Part shown: one piece after another, positions 1 to 7,082 of the stretch
How the letters are laid out: each line of letters opens with the position of its first letter
Numbering within the stretch: position 1 is the stretch's first letter
NCBI GenBank assembly: GCA_036399835.1
Contig: DASWMI010000017.1
Span: 1-8,686, forward strand
Length of the DNA stretch: 8,686 nucleotides
Source: DASYML01 sp036399835
GTDB taxonomy: Bacteria; Acidobacteriota; Blastocatellia; Pyrinomonadales; Pyrinomonadaceae
Direction: 5' to 3'
Position numbers and translations under genes: made by a program
Notes under the pieces: generated by a model
The model's input: the letters and a program-made list of their open reading frames with translations, nothing else
Told to the model about the DNA's origin: nothing
Databases searched by the model: none

Positions 1-94
1 GCGCTGCGGGGCATTTGGTCAGGATGCACGCCGCAGCAAAACCACTGTGACACCGATCTCGCGTGACTCACTGCCTGCGGGTGAGTTGAAAGCC

Positions 95-130
95 GAAGAC
101 CGGCGTTGAAGAGGAACAGCGCCGGTCTTC
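95..130 (+). terminator. Hairpin terminator of a gene off the left edge
   Basis: A perfect 11-bp inverted repeat, GAAGACCGGCG (95-105) and CGCCGGTCTTC (120-130), encloses a 14-nt loop and is followed by a short T-containing stretch (TGCTTT). The GC-rich stem is typical of a rho-independent terminator, although the T tract is weak. Three + strand frames run in from the left edge and stop at 50, 66 and 109. Any of the first two could be the tail of an upstream gene, and I cannot tell which. No gene is called in 1-94 for that reason. Confidence 0.55.
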
Positions 131-200
131 TGCTTTAAGCCGGACAAGCTTTAGGCAAACTTCCTACTTCTCAAGCTCAAACCCTTTTCCAGACGGCCAG

Positions 201-243
201 GCTTACCTGACAGCTTAACTGTTCAGACAATCGTCAGGTGAGC
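201..243. promoter_or_regulatory. Near-perfect 11-bp inverted repeat upstream of the protease gene
   Basis: GCTTACCTGAC (201-211) and GTCAGGTGAGC (233-243) are reverse complements except for one position, which would be a G-U pair in RNA. The spacer is 21 nt. The repeat lies about 54 bp before the protease start codon and no gene covers it. It could be an operator for a dimeric regulator or a hairpin in the 5' leader. I recognise no known binding site. The rest of 131-296 shows no convincing -35/-10 pair. Confidence 0.4.
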
Positions 244-296
244 GAACCGGATGACCCTCGCTTCTTTTCTTGCTCGATCTAATTAAGGAGATACGG

Positions 297-1016
297 ATGA
301 AGAGGCTCATTTATAGCTTTGCTCTTGTTGTCGTCATCGTTTTCTCTCTGCTGTCGTCAAAAAGCGCGGCCAGCAGTCCGGCGTCCCCGATTCTCAAAGT
401 GGACCAGTACGCCGTCTCGCTTGAGCTGAAGTTCACCAGGAAGAACGCCAACCCGCTGCAACGGGCGATAGCCTTCCTGGATTGGGGGCCAAACGGATAC
501 GCGACCGGATTCCTCGTCGGTGACGGGTTAGTGATAACAGCCAATCACGTCGTCTCCGGCGATTTGAGCGCCTCCAAGAAAGTACAGCTCGGCTTTGCGG
601 CCAAGGACCAGCTTGATGTGAGGGTCTCTGTCAACGGCTGCCAGGCCACCGTCCTGGGTGTGGATGAGGATGCGGACCTCGCGCTCCTGCGCGTCTGTCA
701 ATCACAAAAGCAGACAGACTTTCCGGCCTTCCAAGCCAGCATCAACAAAGACGAGCGGCTTTTTCTGATAGCCAGACCGCACGGCGATAAGATGGTCCGG
801 CGCGGAGTCTTTTACGGCCTCTACCCGTTTCGCGGGCAGGAGTATTTGTCCGCAAAAATTGATGTCCGCGACGGCTATTCGGGAAGCCCCGTCTATAACG
901 ACAAGGCAGAGCTGGTCGGAGTCTACAGCGGCTATGACTGGTCCAAAAAACTTGCGGTCATCAGCCCCGTAGCCAGAGCGCAAAAGCTCCTTGAAGATTA
1001 TCACTCCAAGCCATAA
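297..1016 (+). CDS. Secreted trypsin-like serine protease (S1 fold, single domain)
   Basis: The 239-residue protein begins with a classic signal peptide: MKRL, a hydrophobic stretch at residues 7-20, then a Ser/Ala-rich cleavage zone near residues 22-28. It is therefore expected to act outside the cytoplasm. The mature part carries the chymotrypsin-fold triad in the right order and spacing: His84 in ITANHVV, Asp127 in DADLALL, and Ser195 in DGYSGSPV, which stands for the family GDSGGP. The domain fills the whole mature protein. There is no PDZ domain, so it is not a full HtrA/Deg protease. Two cysteines (115 and 134) could pair. The start at 297 was chosen because AAGGAG lies 8 bp upstream; an earlier in-frame ATG at 270 has no such site and would place charged residues before the signal peptide. 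The substrate is unknown. It appears to be a single-gene transcription unit facing the kinase gene. Confidence 0.87.
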   Translation: MKRLIYSFALVVVIVFSLLSSKSAASSPASPILKVDQYAVSLELKFTRKNANPLQRAIAFLDWGPNGYATGFLVGDGLVITANHVVSGDLSASKKVQLGFAAKDQLDVRVSVNGCQATVLGVDEDADLALLRVCQSQKQTDFPAFQASINKDERLFLIARPHGDKMVRRGVFYGLYPFRGQEYLSAKIDVRDGYSGSPVYNDKAELVGVYSGYDWSKKLAVISPVARAQKLLEDYHSKP

Positions 1017-1036
1017 AGCCGGGCCGTTGCGCCCCG

Positions 1037-1073
1037 CAAAAACAGACAAACCAGGCCTGCGCGGGAATCCTGG
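1037..1073 (-). terminator. Possible terminator of the histidine kinase gene
   Basis: CCAGG (1051-1055) and CCTGG (1069-1073) form a GC-rich stem. Read on the minus strand it is followed by a T-rich run (TTTGTCTGTTTTTG, complement of 1037-1050). It lies about 30 bp past the kinase stop codon, in the gap between two converging genes. The stem is only 5 bp with a 13-nt loop, so this is a weak call. Confidence 0.35.
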
Positions 1074-1104
1074 GAAACTGACGCGCACCTCCCGTCAAGG
1101 GTCG

Positions 1105-3630
1105 TTAACTGACGCGTCCTGCGAGATTGGCGATGACGGCGACTAGCTCTATAGGCTCGACCGGCTTCGGGAGATGAGTCTGAAAGCCTGCGCGCAGAAC
1201 TTTGAGGCGGTCTTCCACTCTGGCGTAGGCCGTCAGCGCCACGGCTGCCGTCCGGCCTCCATCTTCGGCAGGCAGCGCACGCACTTTTCTAATCAAAGAG
1301 TAACCATCTTCTTCCGGCATCCCCAGGTCGCTCACCAGCACGTCCGGACGCAGCTCCTTGAGCAGCGCCAGCCCCTCCTCTGTCGAGCTTGCCGCTGTCA
1401 CGCGTGCGGCGCACTTCTCAAGAATGGCTGTGATAAGTGTACGCGCGTCCTCTTCATCATCAACGACGAGGATGTGCAGACCGTCGAGTTCCGGCGGGCA
1501 TTGAAAAGGCAGGACCTCGCCCGCCGTCGGGTGTACGCGTTCCTCCTTGACCCGCTCGCGGAGTTCAGTCGAGCGCATGACTATCAGCGGGAGCTTGACT
1601 GTAAAGGTCGCGCCCTGGCCTGGTCCAGCGCTCTCTGCCTCTACCATCCCGCCGTGCAGCTCAACCAGATGCCGGACGATGGCGAGACCGAGGCCCAGAC
1701 CGCCGTGCGCCCTGGTGGTGGTCGAATCAGCCTGCCTGAACCGCTCGAAGACATGCGGGAGAACGTCGGGGCTGATGCCCTGCCCGTTGTCTGTCACAAT
1801 AATCTCTACGTGCGAGTTGATGCGCTCAAGCCTGATTTGAACGCGCCCGCCTTTAGGCGTGAACTTGATGGCGTTCGAGAGCAGATTCCAGACGACCTGT
1901 TGCAAGCGGGTCGGGTCGCCTGAGACCATGCTATCGCCCGAATCGAGCACGCGCTGGAGACGTATGCCCTTGGCCTCTGCGGCAGGCAGCGCCGTATCCA
2001 CCGCCGCCTCTATGACGGTCGAAAGGTCCAGCGGGCGCACCTCCAGCCGCATCTTGCCGGAGATGACGCGCGACACGTCCAGGATGTCTTCAATCAGTTG
2101 CGACTGCGCGTGCGCGTTGCGCTCTATGGTTTCGAGCGCGCGTTGATTGTCGGCCTCGTCCACCTGTCCGGCGCTCAACATTCTGGTCCAGCCGAGGATG
2201 GCCGTGAGCGGCGTGCGCAATTCGTGAGAGAGCGTAGAGAGAAACTCATCCTTCATACGGTTGGCCGCCTCAGCCTCTTGACGCGCTTTCTGTTCGCTGA
2301 TTAAGAGTTGCACCAGTTCCTCCTCGACACGCTTGCGCTCTATACCGAGGGCGACGGCATTGGCGACCGAGGACATGGCTTGAAAGGTGGCTTCCGTGAG
2401 CGGCTGGCGTGCGAACATAGCCATCACGCCGACGATTTTGTCTTCGACAATCAGCGGGTAGCCGGCGAAAGCCACCATCTTCTCGCGCCTGGCCCATTCC
2501 TGATCGCTCACTTGCTCATCGCCCACGACCTGATTGGTCAAGTGAGGTCTGCGCTCCTCTGCGATGCGACCGATTTTGAACTGGCCGACGGGCACGCGCC
2601 CGTGCGGGCCGTCGAGGTGTGTGTACATCCCCGCGCTGGCCTGTAATTCCAGCACATTCTCCTTTTTGTTTAGCGTCCAGATACGCGCCAGCGCCGCGTC
2701 CAACTGCTCGACTATGACTTCAGCGCAGCGACCAAGCATATCCGAGAGGCTGTCGCTTCCGGTCAGGGCCAGACCCACAGCCGCATTGAGTTCTGCCTGC
2801 CGTATGCGCTCCAGGAGCGCTTCGGCGGCCCGCCTGCGCTCTGTAATGTCACGCGCAATGCCAGTGAACTGACGCTTGCCGTTTTTGACAAACTCGCTAA
2901 AGGAGATTTCGAGCGGGACTTCGTGCCCGTCCTTGTGCAAACCCGGCAACTCGACCGCTCCCCAGTGTATATGCTTCTCGCCGGTCTCTATGTAACGCTT
3001 GATGCCAATCTCATGAAGGTGGCGCAGATAATCTGGCATCAGCATCGTTAGAGGTTGTCCAAGCAACTCTTCCAGCGCGTGGCCGAAGATTTTCTGCGTT
3101 GATTGATTGGCAAAAAGAATAGCGCTCTCTTCATCAATGGTAATGATGGAATCAAGAGCGGTCTCGGCCACAGCGCGAAACTGCTCTTCATTAGCTCGCA
3201 ACGCCTCTTCGGCTCTCTTGCGGTCCGTGATGTCGCGTGTGAAGCAGCGCGTATGAATAAACTCTCCGCTCTCGCGCATCACGTTCGAGCTAATCAACAC
3301 ATATCTAATCGAGCCGTCTTTACAACGCAGTCGCGCCTCATAACTATGCAGCGTCTCGTCCCTGGTGAGGCGCGTCAGGATGTCTTTGATGACTTCCTCA
3401 TCGGCGTGGAAGTCGGCTATGTGCCGCCCGATATACTCTTCGCGCGTGTAGCCGAGCAGGTCCAGCTCGGCCTGGTTGGCCCAGAGGATGGTCCCGTCAG
3501 CCCCGACCCAGTGCAGACCGACCGAGGCGTTCTCGATAAAGTCTGACAACTCGCGTTCACGTCTGCGCAATTCTTCAAGAGCGCTTAACTCAACGGAAGA
3601 CTTTTCAGGATTCAGCTTGCCATCAGACAT
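1105..3630 (-). CDS. Hybrid sensor histidine kinase, PAS-PAS-GAF-HisKA-HATPase-REC
   Basis: The 841-residue protein is a complete hybrid two-component kinase. In order it has PAS 1 (about 25-137, ending TRDITDRKRAEEAL), PAS 2 (147-265, ending ARDITERRRAAEAL), GAF (about 283-430), a helical linker (431-460), the HisKA dimerisation domain with H box SHELRTP (phosphorylated His469), an HATPase with N box NLLSNAIKF (N586), DNGQG (614-618) and GGLGLGLAI (643-651), and a C-terminal receiver with acidic pair D724/D725, phosphoacceptor Asp768, Thr800 and Lys822. All key residues are present, so it should autophosphorylate and pass phosphate to its own receiver. There are no membrane segments, so sensing is cytoplasmic through the PAS or GAF pockets; the ligand cannot be read from sequence. 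No separate response regulator or Hpt protein is in the window, so the output partner is encoded elsewhere. The ATG at 3630 is preceded by GGTGAG about 9 bp upstream. It is divergent from the TPR gene. Confidence 0.96.
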   Translation of the reverse strand: MSDGKLNPEKSSVELSALEELRRRERELSDFIENASVGLHWVGADGTILWANQAELDLLGYTREEYIGRHIADFHADEEVIKDILTRLTRDETLHSYEARLRCKDGSIRYVLISSNVMRESGEFIHTRCFTRDITDRKRAEEALRANEEQFRAVAETALDSIITIDEESAILFANQSTQKIFGHALEELLGQPLTMLMPDYLRHLHEIGIKRYIETGEKHIHWGAVELPGLHKDGHEVPLEISFSEFVKNGKRQFTGIARDITERRRAAEALLERIRQAELNAAVGLALTGSDSLSDMLGRCAEVIVEQLDAALARIWTLNKKENVLELQASAGMYTHLDGPHGRVPVGQFKIGRIAEERRPHLTNQVVGDEQVSDQEWARREKMVAFAGYPLIVEDKIVGVMAMFARQPLTEATFQAMSSVANAVALGIERKRVEEELVQLLISEQKARQEAEAANRMKDEFLSTLSHELRTPLTAILGWTRMLSAGQVDEADNQRALETIERNAHAQSQLIEDILDVSRVISGKMRLEVRPLDLSTVIEAAVDTALPAAEAKGIRLQRVLDSGDSMVSGDPTRLQQVVWNLLSNAIKFTPKGGRVQIRLERINSHVEIIVTDNGQGISPDVLPHVFERFRQADSTTTRAHGGLGLGLAIVRHLVELHGGMVEAESAGPGQGATFTVKLPLIVMRSTELRERVKEERVHPTAGEVLPFQCPPELDGLHILVVDDEEDARTLITAILEKCAARVTAASSTEEGLALLKELRPDVLVSDLGMPEEDGYSLIRKVRALPAEDGGRTAAVALTAYARVEDRLKVLRAGFQTHLPKPVEPIELVAVIANLAGRVS

Positions 3631-3719
3631 AAAAGCTTGCTCACCTACAATTCGAGAATAGGAGTCACGCCAGAGAAGTAGCCTTAAATAATCTCTCTTT
3701 CAGCTAAGGGGGGAAGTGG

Positions 3720-3725
3720 ATTATA
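3720..3725 (-). promoter_or_regulatory. Candidate -10 box for the histidine kinase
   Basis: The minus strand reads TATAAT here, a perfect -10 match, about 90 bp before the kinase start codon. The position where a -35 would fall (TGTCAA at 17-bp spacing) is poor, so a canonical sigma-70 promoter is only partly supported. Confidence 0.3.
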
Positions 3726-3841
3726 GACCGTAAGAAGAAATATTGACACCTCAAGCGGGCGAGCCGCCAACCTACAGCGCACAAATACTAAATCCATGAC
3801 ATCTCCTGCGATGCTCAAACACCGGTCAATAAAGATCTGGT

Positions 3842-3871
3842 TTGACATCAGCTTGCAGTAGCGATTATCTT
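3842..3871 (+). promoter_or_regulatory. Candidate promoter for the TPR gene
   Basis: A perfect -35 match TTGACA (3842-3847) is followed after 18 bp by TATCTT (3866-3871), a 4-of-6 -10 match. It lies about 105 bp before the TPR start codon, in the 346-bp gap between the two divergent genes. The rest of this gap shows no convincing gene. Confidence 0.3.
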
Positions 3872-3976
3872 CCTCGTGCTCCTGTTTTAGTTGATTGACC
3901 TGCGATTCGACGAGTATCACACCTGACAATAGAGAGCTGGCAAAACCTTTATTAATTCTTTAAGGGGGAAATTATA

Positions 3977-5065
3977 ATGCCCGCATGGCGCCGAAAATTA
4001 TTTATCAGAGACGCTCTTAACCTGGCGATTTTCATTCCCTTCATCTTCATCTTCATTTTTGGAGTTCAAGGCGCGTCGGCGGATGGAATCGTCCCTCTTG
4101 CCGAACGACCAACTAACCCCAGGAGCGGCTGCCGTGCTCGCACAGGTGGAACTCCCAGACATAATCATCACGCCGAGAGGCAGGCTGCAACGACAATCCC
4201 CAATCCTCTACCATCGGCCACACCAGACCCCGCCTTTGAAGTTGAAGTCTATATCTTTCTCGGAAACGAGGCGCGGGACGCCGCGAAATATGAGGAAGCG
4301 AACCGCCATTATCGTCAGGTGTTAACAATCAAACCTAATGAGTGGCGCGCCCATTATGGCCTGGGTAATGTGCTCTTCGACCAGGCGCTCTTACCGGACC
4401 AATCCGCAGAGGCCAAACAATCCTTGATGACTCGGGCCGTTGAGGAATACCTTCGCGCCGCACAGTTGAGTGTAGAGGATAGAGAGAAGGAAGATGCTGA
4501 AGTCTCCGAGTTATACAGCGATCTGGCTCAAGCCTATCTGCATCTCGGCGACCGTACTAAGGCACAAGAGGCTGTCAACAGGGCCATCGAGCTAAACCCG
4601 CGTTCCGCATCGGCGACGAGAAGACTGGGCAATATATATTTCGTCCAAAGAAATTATGACGAAGCGATTAGAAAGTATTGTGAGGCATTACAGATAGAAC
4701 CCGATAACGCTTTGACACACCGCGCTCTGGGGGCAGCCTATTACGCCTCGAACAACACTGAGCGGGCCCTTAATGAGTTTAAAGAGGTAGTCCGCCTGCG
4801 GCCCGATTATGTTAAAGGCTACGAGGATATAGGCCGGGTTTATTTCGACCGGCGGAGCTACAGGGATGCCATCGAACCCTTTAGGAAAGCATTGGAACTC
4901 AACCCGCGTCTTTTAGACGCGCGCTATAACCTGGCCCTCTCCTATTGTCAATCGGGTGACAAAGCCTCCGCGCAGAGAGAATCCGACTTGCTCAGGCAGA
5001 GCGACCCGGCGAGAGCCAGCCAGCTCAATAACCGGATTCAGAATTGCGAAGTTCGCCGGCCATAG
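3977..5065 (+). CDS. Exported tetratricopeptide-repeat (TPR) protein
   Basis: The 362-residue protein starts with a basic N-terminus (WRRKLFIRD), a strongly hydrophobic stretch (residues 15-30) and GASA before residue 36, a good signal-peptidase I site. The body is therefore predicted to be periplasmic, or anchored if uncleaved. Residues 36-88 form a Pro/Arg-rich linker. From about 89 to 345 there are roughly seven TPR units, beginning near residues 89, 123, 176, 210, 244, 278 and 312; the second carries an insertion. Signature positions such as YxxLGNxY, YDEAI and ALELNPR recur every 34 residues. TPR arrays bind other proteins and have no enzymatic activity of their own, so this is likely an assembly or scaffold factor, partner unknown. 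The start is well supported: AGGGGG ends 8 bp before the ATG. The next gene begins 49 bp downstream on the same strand, suggesting one transcript. The linker may hold a compensated frameshift (see findings). Confidence 0.9.
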   Translation: MPAWRRKLFIRDALNLAIFIPFIFIFIFGVQGASADGIVPLAERPTNPRSGCRARTGGTPRHNHHAERQAATTIPNPLPSATPDPAFEVEVYIFLGNEARDAAKYEEANRHYRQVLTIKPNEWRAHYGLGNVLFDQALLPDQSAEAKQSLMTRAVEEYLRAAQLSVEDREKEDAEVSELYSDLAQAYLHLGDRTKAQEAVNRAIELNPRSASATRRLGNIYFVQRNYDEAIRKYCEALQIEPDNALTHRALGAAYYASNNTERALNEFKEVVRLRPDYVKGYEDIGRVYFDRRSYRDAIEPFRKALELNPRLLDARYNLALSYCQSGDKASAQRESDLLRQSDPARASQLNNRIQNCEVRRP

Positions 5066-5114
5066 CTCATCAAGATGTGAGCCGTTTGTAAATCTACTTC
5101 AAGAGGGACGATTC

Positions 5115-5924
5115 ATGGAAACAACAGCCCCTGAAAAACAGGACGACTCGGTTCAGGCCGCGCCGGAGCTTCCCGAATGGTCCGATAGTGAAACCCGTTG
5201 GCTTGAGTATGAGAAGTTTATCGCGGAGGTTTCAAAGCTCCGTGCGCGTCCTGAAACGCCAAAACCTTTGTGGCAAAAAATCCTTGAGACCAGTGGCGGA
5301 GCCGCTTTAATCACCGTCTTGATTGGTGGTATTTTGGGCCAATTAATCAATCTGTCTATTCAAAGTAGCTTAAAAGACAGAGAGCACAGGCAATCCATGC
5401 TCAAGGCGAGAAACGATCAGGCTCTCGCCGCCTATAACAAGTTTTTGGAGCAAGGCTCGGAAACAGTCAAACATGCCTATGGCTTAATCGGAAACTGCCT
5501 TTCGGCCTCAGACGATCTCATTTCAATAACCAAACCCGAATTCAACATGACGGATTTAGCTCAAGAGCAACTAAAGGTTCAAACGGCCCAGAAAACCGAC
5601 GTCAGAAAAAAGTATAATGAGACCTTCATCAAATGGCGTGAAGAGCGAGAACAGCTCGGACTCTTAATGAAGTATTACCATCACAACGAAGCAGCGGTCA
5701 CATCCGCCTGGCTACGCGTCCAAGAGTCCACCACAAATTATATGAATTGCGCCAGCGATAGACATCAACAGCGTTTCGATTCCAACGTGCCGGAAGATAA
5801 GCTGCCCTCCTGTGAGGATAAAAAAAACGCTATCAGGAGCGCCCTCGATGAATTAACAAAACACCGTCTCGAGGTTGAATCTAAATACCAGTTAAAAATT
5901 ATTGATGAACCCAATTCGCAGTAA
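5115..5924 (+). CDS. Single-span membrane protein of unknown function with charged helical domain
   Basis: I do not recognise this 269-residue protein. Residues 1-50 are acidic and hydrophilic, without a signal peptide. Residues 61-82 (GGAALITVLIGGILGQLINL) form one clear transmembrane helix with glycine spacing. The rest is strongly helical and charged, with likely coiled coils at about 85-120, 147-190 and 236-262, and only three cysteines (128, 212, 233). The charge balance around the helix does not settle the topology. The start at 5115 was preferred over in-frame codons further left because AGAGGGA precedes it at good spacing and the upstream extension overlaps the TPR gene. It probably shares a transcript with the TPR gene, so a membrane partner for the TPR scaffold is a reasonable guess, no more. 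Alternatively it is an independent membrane-tethered coiled-coil protein. Confidence 0.78.
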   Translation: METTAPEKQDDSVQAAPELPEWSDSETRWLEYEKFIAEVSKLRARPETPKPLWQKILETSGGAALITVLIGGILGQLINLSIQSSLKDREHRQSMLKARNDQALAAYNKFLEQGSETVKHAYGLIGNCLSASDDLISITKPEFNMTDLAQEQLKVQTAQKTDVRKKYNETFIKWREEREQLGLLMKYYHHNEAAVTSAWLRVQESTTNYMNCASDRHQQRFDSNVPEDKLPSCEDKKNAIRSALDELTKHRLEVESKYQLKIIDEPNSQ

Positions 5925-5980
5925 CTCTATCTTTCACAACTCAATCCTTCCGAATTTAACAACCGAACTGCTCCATCTAC

Positions 5981-5995
5981 GCAGGCGGCTCCTGC
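5981..5995 (+). terminator. Weak hairpin after the TPR/membrane-protein unit
   Basis: GCAGG (5981-5985) and CCTGC (5991-5995) form a 5-bp stem with a 5-nt loop about 55 bp past the last stop codon. No strong T run follows, only TGATTT, so this is a tentative terminator. I see nothing else in 5925-6061. Confidence 0.25.
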
Positions 5996-6061
5996 TGATT
6001 TCCTACTCCAGTCGGATATTCAAGAGGATTTTAGATTGGCGCGAAGTTGTTGAAAGGAAAA

Positions 6062-6103
<42 letters not shown>

Positions 6104-6132
6104 CCTAAAAAAGCAGTTTTGTTGAGTTTTGC

Positions 6133-6600
6133 TGAGAGGAAGCCGTCTTCGCGCAGACACAGGTACAGCTCTGCATGATGCATCTGGTGCGGCACTCACT
6201 CTCTTACATCTCGCATCGAGATCGCAAAGAAGCGGCTCAAGACTTGAAGGCGATCTCTCAGGCAGCAACGCTTTCGGTGGCTAAGCATCAACTCAGCGAG
6301 TTTGAAGAGCGATGGACGCAGAGCTATCCTGTGATCTCAAAGAGATGGAGAGGAAGTTGGCCGCGCGTGGTACCGATGTTTAGTTACCCAAGTGAAATCC
6401 GTCGGGTGATTTATACGACCAACACAATAGAATCACTGAACATGACGTTGCACAAGCTGACGAAGAACCGCTCTTTGTTCCCGAATGATGAAGCGGTCTT
6501 CAAGCTGATATATCTGGGATTGAAGAACATCAGCCAAAGATGGAGGATGCCGATCAAGAACTGGAGCGGCGCGATGAACCAGTTCGCTATCTTGTTTTAG
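6133..6600 (+). pseudogene. IS256-family (Mutator-type) transposase, C-terminal remnant
   Basis: The reading frame right after a TGA at 6133-6135 gives EEAVFAQTQVQLC, which leads into MMHLVRHSL (first Met at 6175). It continues through LKAISQAAT, YPSEIRRVIYTTNTIESLN, LTKNRSLFPNDEA and MPIKNWSGAMNQFAILF. These are hallmark blocks of the C-terminal part of IS256-family DDE transposases. The Glu in TTNTIES is probably the third catalytic residue of the family. About 154 codons survive of a usual length near 400. The N-terminal half with the first two catalytic Asp residues is gone, so the protein is inactive. The stop at 6598-6600 may replace a Gly codon, since the following codons (GAT GCT CGT TTA) resemble the usual GDRL ending. 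I found no terminal inverted repeat at either end. The remnant sits between the tRNA-Cys fragment and the decayed RHS module. Confidence 0.9.
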
Positions 6601-7082
6601 GATGCTCGTTTAGGAAATTCTCCAAATCGTCACGCGGATCACCAACATTGCCGCCTCCACCGTGGTTTCCACTCCTATCCTGCCCAAATCCGCCCCAATT
6701 GCCTGTGCCAGCATCAAGATCAATATAGCCTGTAATCTCAGTGACACATTCAGGGTGCCCGTCACCTGTATCCACACAGAATTTGCCCCAGATAGGAACA
6801 ATTCTCATCAATCCACTAGGGTCAATGAAATTCACCGGATCATTCTGCACATAACTGTAGCGATTGAAACTCTGCGGGTCTGTGAGTGTTCTGACTGGTC
6901 GCTGAACTGTTGATGCTTCTGGTTGTTTCTCCTCCCCACGGGTCCAATTCTATGCTTGAGACGAATCCGCCATTATTGTCTGTCAGATGGCGGCTCTTCG
7001 TCACAGGGTCTTGATGCACCCATGTCACACTGTTGGCTTGCTGTGCTATTAGCTGTCTGCCCAGATAAACATAGCCCTTCAT
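6587..7082 (-). pseudogene. Decayed orphan RHS core fragment with truncated alternative C-terminus
   Basis: The frame from the ATG at 7082 encodes KGYVYLGRQLIAQQ, WVHQDPVTKSRHLTD and ELDPWGGET, the RHS repeat-associated core, nearly identical to the larger copy at the right edge. After SATSQ a 110-bp deletion relative to that copy (near 6886-6889) shifts the frame. The core resumes in another frame (FNRYSY, then QNDPVNFIDPSGLM from 6850) and ends at 6587. Just after DPSGLM the sequence stops resembling the other copy and becomes RIVPIWGKFCVDTGDGHPEC, then a Gly-rich linker and GDPRDDLENF. This is the normal place where RHS proteins switch to a variable toxin tip. Only about 70 residues of tip remain, and the stop lies inside the IS256 remnant, so the toxin domain is missing. 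The ATG overlaps the stop of the upstream gene (ATGA). It looks like an orphan toxin-tip module that has lost function. Confidence 0.83.
6806..7075 (-). repeat. RHS core repeat, copy 1 (deleted version)
   Basis: This segment aligns with 8304-8686, including a 48-bp identical block at 6806-6853 (matching 8304-8351). It lacks 110 bp present in the other copy and one further codon near 7030-7050. The similarity ends sharply at the DPSGLM codons. Confidence 0.9.

Noticed and set aside
702..1088. 128-residue minus-strand frame opposite the protease
   Set aside because: It lies almost wholly antisense to the well-supported protease gene and has no recognisable domain.
1076..1116. 10-bp direct repeat AACTGACGCG (1076-1085, 1107-1116) at the kinase stop
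   Set aside because: It is short, occurs once more only at 31-bp distance, and partly lies in the kinase reading frame; likely chance.
1174..3546. Several + strand frames of 60-250 residues opposite the kinase
   Set aside because: They are antisense to a complete multi-domain kinase in GC-rich DNA, where long spurious frames are expected.
3684..3929. 81-residue minus-strand reading frame between the kinase and TPR genes
   Set aside because: It relies on a TTG start without a ribosome site, shows no domain or signal, and fills a divergent promoter region.
4956..5114. N-terminal extension of the membrane protein into the TPR gene
   Set aside because: It would overlap the TPR coding region by over 100 bp, is Arg/Pro-rich, and a better start with ribosome site exists at 5115.
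6104..6140. Group I intron interrupting the tRNA anticodon loop
   Set aside because: Such introns do occur in tRNA anticodon loops, but the break is at the loop edge, no intron core or 5' exon is visible, and transposase sequence begins within 30 bp.
6840..7082. The 80-residue frame of the orphan RHS core as an intact gene
   Set aside because: Its last 14 or so residues come from a frameshift after a 110-bp deletion relative to the intact copy, so it is a broken RHS core.
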